Shown: positions 7,573 to 17,839, numbered from the stretch's first letter. The stretch is DNA of 64,000 nucleotides from Azonexus hydrophilus DSM 23864 (GCF_000429605.1 NZ_AUCE01000012.1:62001-126000), one strand, 5' to 3'. Notes: generated from the letters alone by a model not told the origin. Numbers and translations are program-made.

Positions 7573-9744
7573 ATGCGGATTCATGAATCGATCGGGCGTG
7601 GTGCCCTGAAACCTTTGTCGCTGGCGTTCTTGCTGGCTTTTCCGCTGGTCTCGCTGGCGGCCGACAGCGTTCTCGATGAGATGACCGTGACCGACAGTGC
7701 ACTCGGCGATCCACTCGATCTGGGGCGACAACACCAGACCGGCAGCCGCTTGGGCTTGAGCATTCGTGAAACGCCGGCTTCGGTGACGGTGGTGGACCGC
7801 GAAACCCTGGAGCGACGTGGCGTTGAGTCGACCAAGGAGGCGCTGAACAGCGTGCCGGGCATCACTTCTTCTTCGGCGCCGGGGTCGCCGGGGGCGGTGT
7901 TCTATCGTGGCTTTGGCGGCGCCAGCGTGACCCAGTTGTTCAACAGTATTACCGTGCAATACGACGCCATTGCCGGGCGGGCGGTCGATAGCTGGATCTA
8001 TGACCGGGTCGAGGCCGTTGGCGGGGCTTCCGGTTTTCTGCATGGTGCCGGGGCGGTGGGCGGCACGATCAATTACGTGACTCGCCTGGCCAGTACCGAG
8101 GGTGATTTGACCGACCTGAAAGCCGCTTACGGCCGCTTCGACGCGCGTCAGTTGGCGGTCGGCGCTAATCGCCGGATCGGCGACAATCAGGCGCTGCGCC
8201 TCGACGTCAATCGCAGCGCCGTTAATGGCTGGAGCGATGGTAGCAAGCGCAACGCCGGTGAAGTCGCAGCGTCCTGGCTGGCCAGGCTGACGCCGGCCCT
8301 GACGCATACCCTGGCGCTGGAATACCAGAACGAGAAAGTGGATCGTCCCTACTGGGGGACGCCCATCCTCAAGCCGGTCGGCAGCCGTGTCAGCATCGAC
8401 GAGGGAACGCGCTTCAAGAATTACAACTCGGCCGACGGCATCTACGAGCAGACCGTGCGTTGGGCGCGCTCGATCCTTGAATACAAGGCGGGCGAGCGGC
8501 TCAAGCTGCGCAACACGATCTACCATTACGACGCCTTGCGCGACTATCGCAATGTCGAAACCTATGCCTTCAATGCCACCAACACCGGCGTCATTCGCTC
8601 GAATGCGCTGCTGCAGCGCCACGACCAGACCCTGAGCGGCAACCGTTTCGAATTCACCTGGCAGGATAGCCTGGGTGGCCGACCGACGACCTGGGCGGGC
8701 GGTGTCGATTACAGCATCAACAAACAGACGCGTTTCCCGTTGTCGGTCGCCGGGCCGTTTGGCACGGTCGATCCCTATGACTTCACGACCGAGAATTTCT
8801 TCAGCCTGCCGGGCGTGACGCCGGGTTTCAATCCGGATCGCAGCAACCGGGTGAAGACGCTGGCTGCCTTCCTCGAGAACCGTACCTTGCTGACCCCGGC
8901 GCTCTCCTTGCTGACCGGGCTGCGGCATGACCGCATCGATCTGGAAGTGACCAACCACCGCACGGTGACGGCGACCAATCCGGCATTTTTCGCTCGTCGC
9001 TATACCCCGACCACCGGGCGCATTGCGCTCGCCTGGGATGTCACGCCGAATGCCAATGTCTATGTGCAGTACAGTACGGCCGCCGATCCGCCGTCCGGCA
9101 TCCTGACCACCGCCACCTTCACCCAGGTGCGCGACTTCGATCTGACCACCGGCAAACAATGGGAAATTGGCAGCAAATTTTCCTTTGCCGACGGCCGGGG
9201 TAACGGCACAGTGGCGTACTACGACATCGTCCGGCGCAATATCGCAGTCAGCGATCCGAGCAATCCGGGAACGACAATTCCAGTCGGTCAGCAGTCGTCG
9301 CGCGGCATCGAAGTGGCGCTTGCTTACCGGATCGTTCCTGCCTTGCAGGTGGCCGGCAACCTGTCGCTGGTCGATGCGCAATATGATGAGTTCAACGAAA
9401 CCGTTGGCGGTGTGGCTGTCTCGCGGGCCGGCAACCGGCCGAGCAATGTTCCTAAGCGGGTCGGCAATCTGTGGCTGACCTACCGCCCGCTGGCGAAGCT
9501 TGAACTGGGCAGCGATCTGCGTCATGTCTCAGCGCGTTATGCCGATTCGGCAAATACCCTGAGCGGCGAAGCCTATACCCTGCTCGGGGCCTACGCCAGT
9601 TACCAGTTCGACCGCCGGACGCGCATCGTCTTGCGCGGCAAGAATCTGACCGACAAGATTTATGCCGAAAGTTTCTCCGGGACCAACATGGTTTACTTGG
9701 GGCGTCCGCGCACGGTCGACCTGTCGATCATGACCAGTTTCTGA
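7573..9744 (+). CDS. TonB-dependent outer-membrane receptor (siderophore type)
   Basis: A 723-residue outer-membrane receptor. The signal peptide ends near residue 30 (FPLVSLAA, then DSVLDEMTV). The next residues are a likely TonB box. The plug domain (about 55-170) contains ETPASVTVVDRETLERRG and the GAVGGTINYVTR end typical of ferric-siderophore receptors. The rest is a 22-strand barrel ending in aromatic F (SIMTSF). The ATG at 7573 follows a GGGGGA ribosome site. Downstream are a PepSY membrane protein and tonB-exbB-exbD, so the whole block is an energised iron (or other metal-chelate) uptake unit. The ligand cannot be read from the sequence. A dyad shared with the tonB upstream region suggests common control. 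Confidence 0.9.
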   Translation: MRIHESIGRGALKPLSLAFLLAFPLVSLAADSVLDEMTVTDSALGDPLDLGRQHQTGSRLGLSIRETPASVTVVDRETLERRGVESTKEALNSVPGITSSSAPGSPGAVFYRGFGGASVTQLFNSITVQYDAIAGRAVDSWIYDRVEAVGGASGFLHGAGAVGGTINYVTRLASTEGDLTDLKAAYGRFDARQLAVGANRRIGDNQALRLDVNRSAVNGWSDGSKRNAGEVAASWLARLTPALTHTLALEYQNEKVDRPYWGTPILKPVGSRVSIDEGTRFKNYNSADGIYEQTVRWARSILEYKAGERLKLRNTIYHYDALRDYRNVETYAFNATNTGVIRSNALLQRHDQTLSGNRFEFTWQDSLGGRPTTWAGGVDYSINKQTRFPLSVAGPFGTVDPYDFTTENFFSLPGVTPGFNPDRSNRVKTLAAFLENRTLLTPALSLLTGLRHDRIDLEVTNHRTVTATNPAFFARRYTPTTGRIALAWDVTPNANVYVQYSTAADPPSGILTTATFTQVRDFDLTTGKQWEIGSKFSFADGRGNGTVAYYDIVRRNIAVSDPSNPGTTIPVGQQSSRGIEVALAYRIVPALQVAGNLSLVDAQYDEFNETVGGVAVSRAGNRPSNVPKRVGNLWLTYRPLAKLELGSDLRHVSARYADSANTLSGEAYTLLGAYASYQFDRRTRIVLRGKNLTDKIYAESFSGTNMVYLGRPRTVDLSIMTSF

Positions 9745-9751
9745 GCCGGGC

Positions 9752-11209
9752 ATGAAGCGCTATCTCTACCTGGCGCATCGCTGGCTAGGCATCCTGTTGT
9801 GCGTGTTCATGGCGCTCTGGTTCCTGTCCGGCGTCGTCATGATGTACGTCGGTTATCCGAAACTGACGCCGCAGGAACACTGGCAACGTCTGCCGGTGCT
9901 TGACGGCGGCGCCTGCTGCCTGGCGGCGGGCGAGGCGCTGGCCGCTTTGCCGACAGGCAGCGTGGTGCGCACTTTGCGGCTGACCTCGATTGCCGGCACA
10001 CCGGTCTACGTGGCGACCCTGGACAAGAACCGCTTCGCCGCCATCGATGGCCGTAGCGGTGCCTTGCGGCCACTCGCGGACGCGGCCTTGGCGGTGCAGT
10101 CGGCGCAGGCTTTCATGCCCGTCATGGCGACGTATGCGGGCTTGGTCGACGAAGACGCCTGGACTCATTCGCGAGTGCTGGACGGGCATCGTCCGCTGCA
10201 CCGGGTGGACATGCAGGACGAAGCGCGGACCCGGCTGTATGTGTCCAGCGTCACCGGCGAAGTGGTCCGCGATGCAACGTTGACGGAACGCCGGTGGAAC
10301 TGGATCGGCGCCTGGCTGCACTGGTTGTACCCGCTACGCGGCGGCTGGTTCGACGACTGGTGGAGCGGCATCGTCATCTATTCCTCGCTGGCTGCGACCG
10401 TGCTCGGGCTGACCGGCCTCTGGGCCGGCTGCCTGCGCTGGCGCCGTCGCCCCTACGCCAGCGGCAGTCACAGCCCTTACCGGGCGCCCTGGGCGCGTTG
10501 GCACCACTGGCTGGGTCTGGCGTTCGGCGGGCTGATCGTGACCTGGATCGCCAGTGGCCTGCTTTCGATGAATCCCTGGAAAATCTTCGATGCCGGTGGG
10601 CCGCGTCCGCCCATGCCGGTGGTGCAAGTGGCCGACAACGAAATGAGTCCCGCTGCCATGCTTGCTTGCCTGGAAGAAGCCGCCGGGTTTGCGGCCAGCG
10701 AACTGAGCTGGGTGCGGCTGGCCGACGAATCTTTCATTCTCGCCCGCGCTGCCGGGGGCAGTAGTCGCCTGTTGTCGCCCGGACGCTGCGCACCGTTTCG
10801 CGAGCATGAGCAGGCCAGTCTGCTGGCGGCGGGTGCCGCCATGCTGCCGCATGCCCGGGTGAGCGATGTCTTCGTCCAGCAGGCCTACGACTGGCACTAT
10901 TATTCCCGGGCAGAGCACACCATGGGCGGACACCAGAACCGTCCCTTGCCGGTGCTGCGCCTGCAGTTCGACGATCCTGCGCAGACCTGGCTTTACCTCG
11001 ATCCACGCAGCGGTGCCGTGGTGCAGCGCCTGAACAGTCATGGTCGGGTCAAGCGCTGGCTGTTTGCCCTGCTGCATAGCTGGGACTGGCAGCCTCTGCT
11101 GGCGCGTCGGCCGTTGTGGGACCTCTTGCTGATCGTCGGTAGTCTCGGGGGCTTTGCCGTCAGCGTCAGTGGCGTGGTGCTCGGTTGGCGACGCCTGTGT
11201 CGACGGTGA
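9752..11209 (+). CDS. PepSY-associated transmembrane protein (iron-regulated membrane protein family)
   Basis: A 485-residue inner-membrane protein of the PepSY_TM family. Four membrane segments are visible, at about 12-32, 202-225, 250-271 and 453-478, with two large periplasmic parts between them. Histidines near the membrane (HRWLG at 9-13, HHWLG near 250, LLHSWDW near 445) fit the heme-binding or reductase-like core seen in this family; PiuB and FpvG relatives help release iron from siderophores in the periplasm. It begins seven bases after the receptor stop, so the two are almost certainly cotranscribed. The ribosome site is weak. The reductase role is an inference from relatives. Confidence 0.8.
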   Translation: MKRYLYLAHRWLGILLCVFMALWFLSGVVMMYVGYPKLTPQEHWQRLPVLDGGACCLAAGEALAALPTGSVVRTLRLTSIAGTPVYVATLDKNRFAAIDGRSGALRPLADAALAVQSAQAFMPVMATYAGLVDEDAWTHSRVLDGHRPLHRVDMQDEARTRLYVSSVTGEVVRDATLTERRWNWIGAWLHWLYPLRGGWFDDWWSGIVIYSSLAATVLGLTGLWAGCLRWRRRPYASGSHSPYRAPWARWHHWLGLAFGGLIVTWIASGLLSMNPWKIFDAGGPRPPMPVVQVADNEMSPAAMLACLEEAAGFAASELSWVRLADESFILARAAGGSSRLLSPGRCAPFREHEQASLLAAGAAMLPHARVSDVFVQQAYDWHYYSRAEHTMGGHQNRPLPVLRLQFDDPAQTWLYLDPRSGAVVQRLNSHGRVKRWLFALLHSWDWQPLLARRPLWDLLLIVGSLGGFAVSVSGVVLGWRRLCRR

Positions 11210-11221
11210 CCTGGCCCGGGC

Positions 11222-11238
11222 TGCGACGATTTGTCGCA
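11222..11238. promoter_or_regulatory. Candidate operator upstream of tonB (copy 2 of shared dyad)
   Basis: TGCGACGATTTGTCGCA is a perfect dyad with six-base arms and a five-base centre; with the flanking C and G the arms become seven bases. It lies in the 110-base gap after the PepSY gene, 81 bases before the tonB GTG start, and matches the site upstream of the receptor gene. A TATCAT hexamer at 11283-11288 could be the -10 of a tonB promoter. There is no T-run, which argues against a terminator. Confidence 0.5.
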
Positions 11239-11319
11239 GTCGAGGCGTGCGTCGGGCGGGTGCCAGCGCCCGGCTTCTTGCGTATCATCCCGAGTCTTCA
11301 AAGATCCCCACCGCTTATC

Positions 11320-11976
11320 GTGAGTCGTCGGTCATCTCCTGTTGTTCCGCCACAGACCCGCGCCACCCGCTGGCTGGGGATTGCCTTCGTCCTGATCGCG
11401 CACGTCCTGGTCATCGGGTGGCTGATGGCGCAGCGCTTGTTGCCGATGCCCGACGAGGCGGTGACCCTGATGGTCAATTTCATCGCGCCGCCGGCTCTGC
11501 AGCAGGCGGCGCCCAAACCGGCGCCGAAGCCGCCTGAACCGAAGCCTTTACCCAAACAGCCGGCACAGCAACTGGTGGCGCAGGCGCCGGTGCTCAGTCC
11601 GGCCGAGCCGGTGGCGCCGCCGCTGCCCGAAGTGCCGGTGGTCGAGTCGGCGCCGGCAGCACCGGCGATGCCCTTGCCGGCCGGGCCGGTGGCCTTGGGC
11701 GGCGAGTTGTCGGTGGTCTGTCCCGAGCGGCGGTCACCGGCCTACCCGCCGATGTCGCGGCGTCTGGGCGAAACCGGCAAAGTGGTGTTGCGGGTGACCC
11801 TGAATGCCCAGGGGCGGGTGGCCAAGGCGACGGTCAATCAAAGCAGCGGTTTCAACCGCCTCGACGAGGCGGCGCTGGCGGCGGTGCGCGAATGGCGGTG
11901 CACGCCGGCGCAACGCAATGGTCAGGCGGTCGAGGCGACCGCTTTGCAACCTTTCAATTTCGTACTTGAAGGATAG
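11320..11976 (+). CDS. tonB: TonB energy-transducing protein
   Basis: A 218-residue periplasm-spanning protein that couples the proton-driven ExbBD motor to outer-membrane receptors. One N-terminal membrane helix is at about residues 15-33. A proline-rich region (about 60-125, with repeated APKP/PEPKP and VAPPLPE patterns) follows, then a C-terminal TonB domain (AYPPMSRRLGETGKV and DEAALAAVREWR). I chose the GTG at 11320, since it gives a short cytoplasmic tail before the helix. The frame is open back to 11185, which overlaps the PepSY gene and looks non-coding. exbB follows after five bases. Confidence 0.88.
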   Translation: MSRRSSPVVPPQTRATRWLGIAFVLIAHVLVIGWLMAQRLLPMPDEAVTLMVNFIAPPALQQAAPKPAPKPPEPKPLPKQPAQQLVAQAPVLSPAEPVAPPLPEVPVVESAPAAPAMPLPAGPVALGGELSVVCPERRSPAYPPMSRRLGETGKVVLRVTLNAQGRVAKATVNQSSGFNRLDEAALAAVREWRCTPAQRNGQAVEATALQPFNFVLEG

Positions 11977-11981
11977 GATTC

Positions 11982-12689
11982 ATGGAGCAGTCGGTCGTCG
12001 TGGAAGGTCTGGGCTTCGCCCATTTTCTCGGGCATCTCGATGGCGTCGGGCGGGTCGTGCTCGGCCTGTTGCTGCTGATGTCGGTGGCCAGTTGGTACCT
12101 GATCGTCACCCGTTGGCTGGGTAATTTCCTGGCCCAGCGGCAGGCTGAGGCCTTTCTCAAGCGGTTCTGGCAGGGCGGTTCGCGCAGCGAACTGGCGGCG
12201 CGCCTGCACGCCGAAAAGATCGACAACGCCTTTGCCCGGCTGGCGCTCGACGCGGTCGATGCGGCCGAGGAAGCGGCGCGGGGTGAGGACAGCCTGAAGA
12301 CGGCCGGCGGCCTGGCCGAGTACCTTACGCGCACGCTGAACAACGCCATCGACCAGGAAGCCGCTGCCGCCGAGCATGGCCTGACGGTGCTTGCTTCGGC
12401 CGGTTCGGCAGCGCCCTACATCGGCCTGTTCGGCACCGTCTGGGGCATCTATCACGCGCTGGTGCAGATCGGTCTGTCCGGCCAGGGTACGCTCGACAAG
12501 GTCGCCGGACCGGTCGGCGAAGCGCTGATCATGACCGCGCTCGGTCTGGCCGTGGCGATTCCGGCGGTGCTTGCCTACAACGCTTTCAGCCGGCGCAACA
12601 GACTGTGGCTGGCGCGTCTGGAAGGTTTTGCCCACGACCTCTACGTGCTGCTCACCGTCCGCAACGACGGGGCGGGCAGGGGCGCCTGA
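11982..12689 (+). CDS. exbB: ExbB motor protein (MotA/TolQ/ExbB family)
   Basis: A 235-residue inner-membrane protein with three membrane helices at about 22-44, 142-165 and 177-200. The family core [17 protein letters not shown] and the following [22 protein letters not shown] are clear. It forms the pentameric stator that, with ExbD, uses the proton gradient to drive TonB. It starts five bases after tonB, and its TGA overlaps the exbD ATG (TGATG), so tonB-exbB-exbD is one translationally linked operon. Confidence 0.92.
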   Translation: MEQSVVVEGLGFAHFLGHLDGVGRVVLGLLLLMSVASWYLIVTRWLGNFLAQRQAEAFLKRFWQGGSRSELAARLHAEKIDNAFARLALDAVDAAEEAARGEDSLKTAGGLAEYLTRTLNNAIDQEAAAAEHGLTVLASAGSAAPYIGLFGTVWGIYHALVQIGLSGQGTLDKVAGPVGEALIMTALGLAVAIPAVLAYNAFSRRNRLWLARLEGFAHDLYVLLTVRNDGAGRGA

Positions 12690-13114
12690 TGGCCGGGGGC
12701 GATTTCCGCCGCTATCGCGGTCAGGCGCATGGCACGCCGAAAGCCGAGATGAACGTCGTTCCGCTGGTCGATGTGATGCTGGTGCTGCTGGTCATCTTCA
12801 TCGTCACCGCGCCGCTGCTCACGCATGCGGTCAAGATCGACCTGCCCAAGGCGTCGAGTGCGGTCAATCTGACCAAGCCCGAGCACATCGAATTTGGCCT
12901 GCGCGAGAACGGCGAGATGTTCTGGAACGGCGAGCCGGTGACGCTGGCCGAGCTGCCGGCGCGCTGCGCCGCCGCCGCCGGCCAGGATGTGGCGCCGGAG
13001 CTGCATATCCGCGCCGACCGGCTGGTGCCCTACGAGCAGGTGGCGCAGGTGATGGCGATTGCCGCGCGTTCCGGGCTAAGCAAGATCGGTTTCGTCAGCG
13101 ATCCGTCCCATTAG
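12689..13114 (+). CDS. exbD: ExbD motor protein (TolR/ExbD family)
   Basis: A 141-residue protein with a short cytoplasmic tail, one membrane helix (about 25-45) and a periplasmic domain. The helix starts with the family motif [16 protein letters not shown], in which the aspartate carries the proton-conducting carboxylate. The ATG at 12689 overlaps the exbB stop by one base. It is the last gene of the tonB operon; the hybrid kinase gene downstream has its own probable promoter. Confidence 0.92.
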   Translation: MAGGDFRRYRGQAHGTPKAEMNVVPLVDVMLVLLVIFIVTAPLLTHAVKIDLPKASSAVNLTKPEHIEFGLRENGEMFWNGEPVTLAELPARCAAAAGQDVAPELHIRADRLVPYEQVAQVMAIAARSGLSKIGFVSDPSH

Positions 13115-13127
13115 GGGAAATCCTCGC

Positions 13128-13155
13128 TTGTTCCCGCTGTCCAACGAGGCATAAT
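13128..13155 (+). promoter_or_regulatory. Probable sigma70 promoter of the hybrid sensor kinase
   Basis: TTGTTC (13128-13133) and CATAAT (13150-13155) are 16 bases apart, in the gap after exbD. The expected start of transcription near 13162 leaves a leader of about 24 bases before the kinase ATG. Read by eye only. Confidence 0.45.
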
Positions 13156-13185
13156 CGCGGAGACTTGTTGTGGATGAGGTGCTGG

Positions 13186-15813
13186 ATGGGTGAACGGCGA
13201 CACATCGTTGCCCTGGTATTGCTGCCGACCTTGCTGTCGCTGGCATTGCTCCTCTTTTTCCTGCGCGGCTCGCTGCACGAATGGGCCGTCGAGCGTTGGG
13301 CCGAAGACAACCAGGCTTTTGTCGATGCCTTGGCAGCACGGCTGGACGCGGAGATCGAGCAGCCTTTGCAAATGCTCAAGCTGGTCGCCAGCAACCGGGC
13401 ATTCCGGCATCTCGCCGAACGCCAGGCCATCGATCTTGCCTTGAACGGCATTCCCGAACACCTCGATCCTGAAAAACACGAAATTCTGGAGAGCCTGCGT
13501 AAAACCGGTGGTTTTTCGGTGTTGTTCGTGCTGACGCCAGAGGGCGATCACTACATTTCGCACCCTTACAGCGTGCAATTGGCGCTGCGCAAGTACAACC
13601 TGGCCGATCGCCCCTATTTCCAGCAGGCAACGACATTCAAGGAAGCCGTGGTGTCCGGCGGCTTTGTTGGTGCTGACGGCGTGCCGGCGGTGGCCATCGA
13701 CGTGCCGGTGCTCGACGCTGATGGGAAGATCATCCTGCATCTGGGCGGCGTCCTGCATCTGTCACGCTTGAGCGGCTTGCTGATTGCCGACAAGATCAGC
13801 CCGTTCGAGCGGGCGGCCTTGTATGACCGTGAGGGCCGGCGAGTGGCAGATTCGCGGCATGGTACGGCGCAGGAGCTGATTACCCACGCCTTGCCGCCGG
13901 TGGTGCCCGGCATGGTCCGGGTGGCCGACGCCGATGGCGAGGCCTGGTTGCGCTTCGCCGTCGCCTTGCGCCACGGTTGGGTGTTGACCCTGGAACGTAG
14001 CGAAGCCTCCCTGAATGCGGCCATCGGGCCGCAGGTCTATCGGGTCATGCAGCTGGTGGCGTTGATGGTGCTGGTGCCCAGTCTGATCGGCATGCTGCTC
14101 GCCTTCCGTTTCAGTCGTCGCTGGCGGCGCGCCGACCAAGCCTTGCTGCAGGCCAATCAGGAGCTTGAGCAGCGTGTCAGCGAACGGACGCGGGCCTTGC
14201 AACTGTCCGAGGCACGCTTCCGGACCTTGTTCGAGTCGACCGGGGAAACGGTATTGATCCTTGATGGTTTGAGGATCGTCGACTGCAATCCGGCCGCGGC
14301 GACGCTGTTCGGTGCAAGCGACCAGAGTGCTCTGCTGGGCAGTACGCCACTTGATTTTTCTCCGGAAAATCAGCCTGATGGTCAGTCATCGTTGGTGTTG
14401 GCCAGAGAAGTGACTGCGCTGGCGCTGGCCGGCGAAAATCCGCGCTTTGAATGGATGCACCGACGCATCGACAACCGCCAGCCCTTCATCGCCGAAGTGA
14501 TATTGGGGCGAATCAAGCTCGATGACCGGGTGCTGATCCAGTGTAGTCTGCGCGACATGACCGAGCGTCGACGTATCGAAACCGAACTCGCGGCGCACCG
14601 TGAGCATCTGGAACAACTGGTCGAACGGCGCACGGCCGAACTGGCGCAAGCCAAGCAACTGGCGGAAAGCGCCAGTGTCGCCAAGAGTGCGTTCCTGGCC
14701 AACATGAGCCATGAAATCCGCACGCCGATGAATGCCATTCTGGGCATGGCCCGGTTGGTCCGCAAGGGGGGATTGAACGACGAGCAACTCGGGCAGATGA
14801 GTAAGCTGGAGGCGGCCAGCGATCACCTGCTCGAAATCATCAACGCCGTGCTCGATTTGTCCAAGATCGAGGCCGGGCGGTTTACGCTGGATTCGGCGCC
14901 GCTGCGGGTGTCGGCATTGGTTGCCAACGTGGTGTCGATGATGCAGGAGCGAGCGCGCAGCAAGGGTCTCGTGCTCGATGCCGAGGTCGCCGAAATACCC
15001 GGTAACCTGCTTGGCGACGCCACGCGGGTGCAGCAGGCCCTGCTCAATTACGTCAGCAATTCAGTCAAGTTCACCGAGCGCGGCAGGGTTGCCATCAGGG
15101 TAATCGTCGAGGACGACAGCAGGGTGTCGGTGCGCTTGCGTTTCGAAGTCGAGGATACTGGCGTCGGTATCAGCGAAGAAGCGCTGGGCCGACTCTTTTC
15201 AGCCTTCGAGCAGGCCGATGCCTCGATCACCCGCCATTACGGCGGCACCGGCCTGGGGCTGGCGATTACCCGCAAGCTGGCCGTGCTCATGGGCGGCGAT
15301 GCTGGTGCCCGCAGCACGCCGGGGGTCGGCAGCCTGTTCTGGTTCACCGTCAGCCTGCAACGCGACCAGGCTGCCGAGGTGCAGGCCGATCTGCCGGTCG
15401 ACGACGCGGAAGAAATCCTGCGCCGGGATTTTGCCGGCCGTCGCGTGCTGCTGGTCGAGGATGAGCCGATCAACCGCGAAATTGCGTTGCTGATGCTTGA
15501 GGATGCCGGGCTGTCGGTCGATCAGGCCGAGGATGGCGGACAGGCGGTGACCATGGCGGCGAATGGCGCCTACGACCTGATCCTGATGGACATGCAGATG
15601 CCGACCATGGACGGCATCGAGGCGACCCGGCGTATCCGCGAGTTGCCGGCGTGCCGGGCGGTGCCGATCCTGGCGATGACCGCCAATGCCTTTGCCGAAG
15701 ACCGCGCCCGCTGCCTGGCGGCGGGCATGGACGATTTCATGGCCAAGCCGGTCGTGCCCGAGCGGCTGTACGCGATGCTGCTGCGTTACCTGTCCGCGCC
15801 TCGTTCGTCCTGA
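13186..15813 (+). CDS. Hybrid sensor histidine kinase: Cache - PAS - HisKA - HATPase - receiver
   Basis: An 875-residue membrane sensor. Two membrane helices (about 8-27 and 283-305) flank a periplasmic double-Cache-like domain ([15 protein letters not shown] is a typical Cache signature). A short coiled linker, a PAS domain (about 340-470), a second coiled coil, HisKA with H509 in [12 protein letters not shown], a HATPase domain ([24 protein letters not shown]) and a receiver with D802 in [11 protein letters not shown] follow. I chose the ATG at 13186, which has GAGG six bases ahead; an ATG at 13174 is in frame too. No HPt or output gene lies beside it, so its phosphorelay partner is elsewhere. 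Cache domains bind small molecules such as organic acids or amino acids; the ligand here is unknown. Confidence 0.9.
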   Translation: MGERRHIVALVLLPTLLSLALLLFFLRGSLHEWAVERWAEDNQAFVDALAARLDAEIEQPLQMLKLVASNRAFRHLAERQAIDLALNGIPEHLDPEKHEILESLRKTGGFSVLFVLTPEGDHYISHPYSVQLALRKYNLADRPYFQQATTFKEAVVSGGFVGADGVPAVAIDVPVLDADGKIILHLGGVLHLSRLSGLLIADKISPFERAALYDREGRRVADSRHGTAQELITHALPPVVPGMVRVADADGEAWLRFAVALRHGWVLTLERSEASLNAAIGPQVYRVMQLVALMVLVPSLIGMLLAFRFSRRWRRADQALLQANQELEQRVSERTRALQLSEARFRTLFESTGETVLILDGLRIVDCNPAAATLFGASDQSALLGSTPLDFSPENQPDGQSSLVLAREVTALALAGENPRFEWMHRRIDNRQPFIAEVILGRIKLDDRVLIQCSLRDMTERRRIETELAAHREHLEQLVERRTAELAQAKQLAESASVAKSAFLANMSHEIRTPMNAILGMARLVRKGGLNDEQLGQMSKLEAASDHLLEIINAVLDLSKIEAGRFTLDSAPLRVSALVANVVSMMQERARSKGLVLDAEVAEIPGNLLGDATRVQQALLNYVSNSVKFTERGRVAIRVIVEDDSRVSVRLRFEVEDTGVGISEEALGRLFSAFEQADASITRHYGGTGLGLAITRKLAVLMGGDAGARSTPGVGSLFWFTVSLQRDQAAEVQADLPVDDAEEILRRDFAGRRVLLVEDEPINREIALLMLEDAGLSVDQAEDGGQAVTMAANGAYDLILMDMQMPTMDGIEATRRIRELPACRAVPILAMTANAFAEDRARCLAAGMDDFMAKPVVPERLYAMLLRYLSAPRSS

Positions 15814-16415
15814 CGTCGGCGCCACACCTGCCAGCGTTCGCGGCCGGCGAAGACCGGGATCGAATCGGCGACCGGGCGATCTTCGATGCGCTCGAACGCC
15901 GGTAGCAGCAGCGTGTCGAGCTGCTCCGGCTGGATGCCGAACGGTGGGCCCTTCAATTGCTCGCAGACGAAGAAATAGCCGGCCAGCAGGCCGCCTGAGG
16001 GCAGCAGCGCTGCTACCTTGCCGGCCCAGTCCGTCCACAGCTTGCGCGGCAGGGCGCAGAGGAAGGCGCGTTCGTAGATCAGCGTCGGCGGCGTGGCCGG
16101 GGCGTAGCTGAAGAAATCGGCACAGACCAGTTCGACGGCGTGTCCGGCCAGTACCTCGCGGGCCCGGGCGACGGCGACCGGCGAGAAATCGAGGGCGGTG
16201 ACCGGCCAGCCGGCGGCGGCCAATCGGGCGGCTTCCCAGCCGCTGCCGCAACCTGGAATCAGCGTGTTCATCGGGGTTTGCCGGGGGCTGACGAAGGCGT
16301 CGAAATCCGCCGGTACACAACCGGCATCCCAGGGAGTGACCCCTTCAGCGAAGCGTTTGCACCAGAAATCCGGATGTTCCGGCCGCTGTGCCGGCACCTT
16401 GTCCTGTTCGCTCAT
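15786..16415 (-). CDS. TPMT-family SAM-dependent methyltransferase
   Basis: A 209-residue soluble methyltransferase of the thiopurine S-methyltransferase family. The N-terminal [16 protein letters not shown] is the family hallmark. The SAM-binding loop is [15 protein letters not shown], followed by VTALDFSP with the ribose-binding acid and VCADFF. Bacterial members methylate thio-, seleno- or telluro-compounds, and some are annotated as tellurite-resistance proteins. The natural substrate here is unknown. Its 3' end overlaps the hybrid kinase gene by 28 bases on the opposite strand. It is translationally coupled (ATGA overlap) to the thioredoxin-fold gene upstream, which may hint at sulfur or selenium chemistry (inference). 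Confidence 0.8.
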   Translation of the reverse strand: MSEQDKVPAQRPEHPDFWCKRFAEGVTPWDAGCVPADFDAFVSPRQTPMNTLIPGCGSGWEAARLAAAGWPVTALDFSPVAVARAREVLAGHAVELVCADFFSYAPATPPTLIYERAFLCALPRKLWTDWAGKVAALLPSGGLLAGYFFVCEQLKGPPFGIQPEQLDTLLLPAFERIEDRPVADSIPVFAGRERWQVWRRRQDERGADR

Positions 16416-16903
16416 GGCTTGCGTTGCAGTGCCCGGGTCGATTGTTCGATGGCCGCTTCGAGGTAGCTCTGGTAGAAGTCCGGCAGGCGAGCGCCGACGA
16501 TGGGTTCGTGGAGTTGCCGGCCGTCCGGCCCGTAAAAGGCGACGACCGGCACCAGGCGGATCTTTTCTGCGGCAGCAAAGCGGGCGTGCGTGGTGTCGCG
16601 CCCGGCGAAGTCGGTCAGCGCGGCGTTGCTGTCCTGGGCGACCTCACGGACGACCACCCGCCCGGCGTAACGCGGATCGACCGCCAGCGGGCCGAGGAAG
16701 TCGCGCTTGATGGTCTTGCAGAAGCTGCAGTCGGCCCGGCTGTAAAGAATGATCAGCGGGCCGCCGGCCTTCGCCGCCTGGCGGGCTTCGGCGTCAAGGT
16801 GGCTGGCCTGGGCAAGCTGGGGCGCGGCGGGGGCGGTCAGGGGCAGGCATGCTAGAATCAGCCCCCCAAACAGCACGCTCCAAGACTTCCAGGATTGCCT
16901 CAT
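16412..16903 (-). CDS. Secreted thioredoxin-fold protein (SoxW-like)
   Basis: A 163-residue protein with a cleavable signal peptide (hydrophobic core [20 protein letters not shown], residues 8-27) and a thioredoxin-like domain with the redox pair in [10 protein letters not shown]. It probably works as a periplasmic thiol-disulfide protein. The start at 16903 is supported by GGAG five bases upstream. Its start codon shares the tetranucleotide CATG (16901-16904) with the start of hemC on the other strand, so each gene's ribosome site lies inside the other gene's coding sequence. It runs into the methyltransferase gene with an ATGA overlap. Confidence 0.75.
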   Translation of the reverse strand: MRQSWKSWSVLFGGLILACLPLTAPAAPQLAQASHLDAEARQAAKAGGPLIILYSRADCSFCKTIKRDFLGPLAVDPRYAGRVVVREVAQDSNAALTDFAGRDTTHARFAAAEKIRLVPVVAFYGPDGRQLHEPIVGARLPDFYQSYLEAAIEQSTRALQRKP

Positions 16904-17837
16904 GTCTGCTCCGTCGAAAATCATCATCGCCTCCCGTGAATCCCGTCTGGCCATGTGGCAGGCGGTGCATGTCCGGGATCGTCTGTCGAGTTTAAATCCC
17001 GCTGCGGAAGTTGTCATTCTCGGCATGACCACCAAGGGCGATCAGATTCTCGACCGGCCGCTGGCCGAGATCGGCGGCAAGGGGCTGTTCATCAAGGAAC
17101 TCGAAGTGGCGATGCAGGAAGGCCGGGCGCACCTGGCCGTGCATTCGATGAAGGATGTGCCCATGGTGATGCCGGAAGGCTTCGTCCTGGCCGCCATCTC
17201 GGCCCGCGAGAATCCGCGTGACGCTTTCGTCTCGAACAAGTATGCCGGCCTCGACGCGTTGCCGGCCGGTGCCGTCGTCGGTACTTCCAGCCTGCGCCGC
17301 GAGGCCGTCCTGCGCGCCAGATACCCGCAACTGGTGATCAAGAGCCTGCGCGGCAATCTCGACACCCGGCTGAAGAAGCTCGACGCCGGCGAATACGATG
17401 CGATCATCCTGGCCGCCGCCGGCCTGATCCGTCTCGGCCTGAAGGACCGGATCAAGACCGTTCTGACGCCGGAACAGTCGCTGCCGGCACCGGGCCAGGG
17501 CGCGCTGGGGATCGAACTGGTCGACGGCGATGCGGCCATGGCCGCCGTCGTCGCGCCGCTCAACGACGCCGAGACGGCGCACTGCGTCAAGGCCGAGCGC
17601 GCCCTGTCCCGTGCCCTGGGTGGTTCCTGCCAGGTGCCGCTGGGCGGCTACGCGATCATCGACAACGGCCAGTTGTGGCTGCGCGGCTTCGTCGCCAGCG
17701 TCGACGGCACGCAGATGGTCAGCGGCGAAGTCCGTGGCAATCCTGCCGATGACGAAGCTCTGGGGCGCCAGCTCGCCGATGTCCTGCGTGCCCAAGGGGC
17801 AGAAGCCATCCTGGCGGCACTGGCCTGTCACAAGTAA
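16902..17837 (+). CDS. hemC: Hydroxymethylbilane synthase (porphobilinogen deaminase)
   Basis: A 311-residue cytoplasmic enzyme that joins four porphobilinogens into hydroxymethylbilane, the third step of tetrapyrrole synthesis. The N-terminal [29 protein letters not shown] and the cofactor-binding C243 in GGSCQVPLG (which holds the dipyrromethane) are all present. The ATG at 16902 has AGGA seven bases ahead. hemD follows after two bases, and the hemC-hemD-hemX-hemY series is cotranscribed. The start codon overlaps that of the divergent thioredoxin-fold gene, so the hemC promoter must lie inside that gene. Confidence 0.95.
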   Translation: MSAPSKIIIASRESRLAMWQAVHVRDRLSSLNPAAEVVILGMTTKGDQILDRPLAEIGGKGLFIKELEVAMQEGRAHLAVHSMKDVPMVMPEGFVLAAISARENPRDAFVSNKYAGLDALPAGAVVGTSSLRREAVLRARYPQLVIKSLRGNLDTRLKKLDAGEYDAIILAAAGLIRLGLKDRIKTVLTPEQSLPAPGQGALGIELVDGDAAMAAVVAPLNDAETAHCVKAERALSRALGGSCQVPLGGYAIIDNGQLWLRGFVASVDGTQMVSGEVRGNPADDEALGRQLADVLRAQGAEAILAALACHK

Positions 17838-17839
17838 GC

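Noticed and set aside
7399-9525. Long open frame on the minus strand across the TonB receptor gene, continuous with pepN
   Set aside because: The translation lacks any family pattern and the receptor on the plus strand is unmistakable. High GC leaves antisense frames open. The pepN start at 7398 fits the family length.
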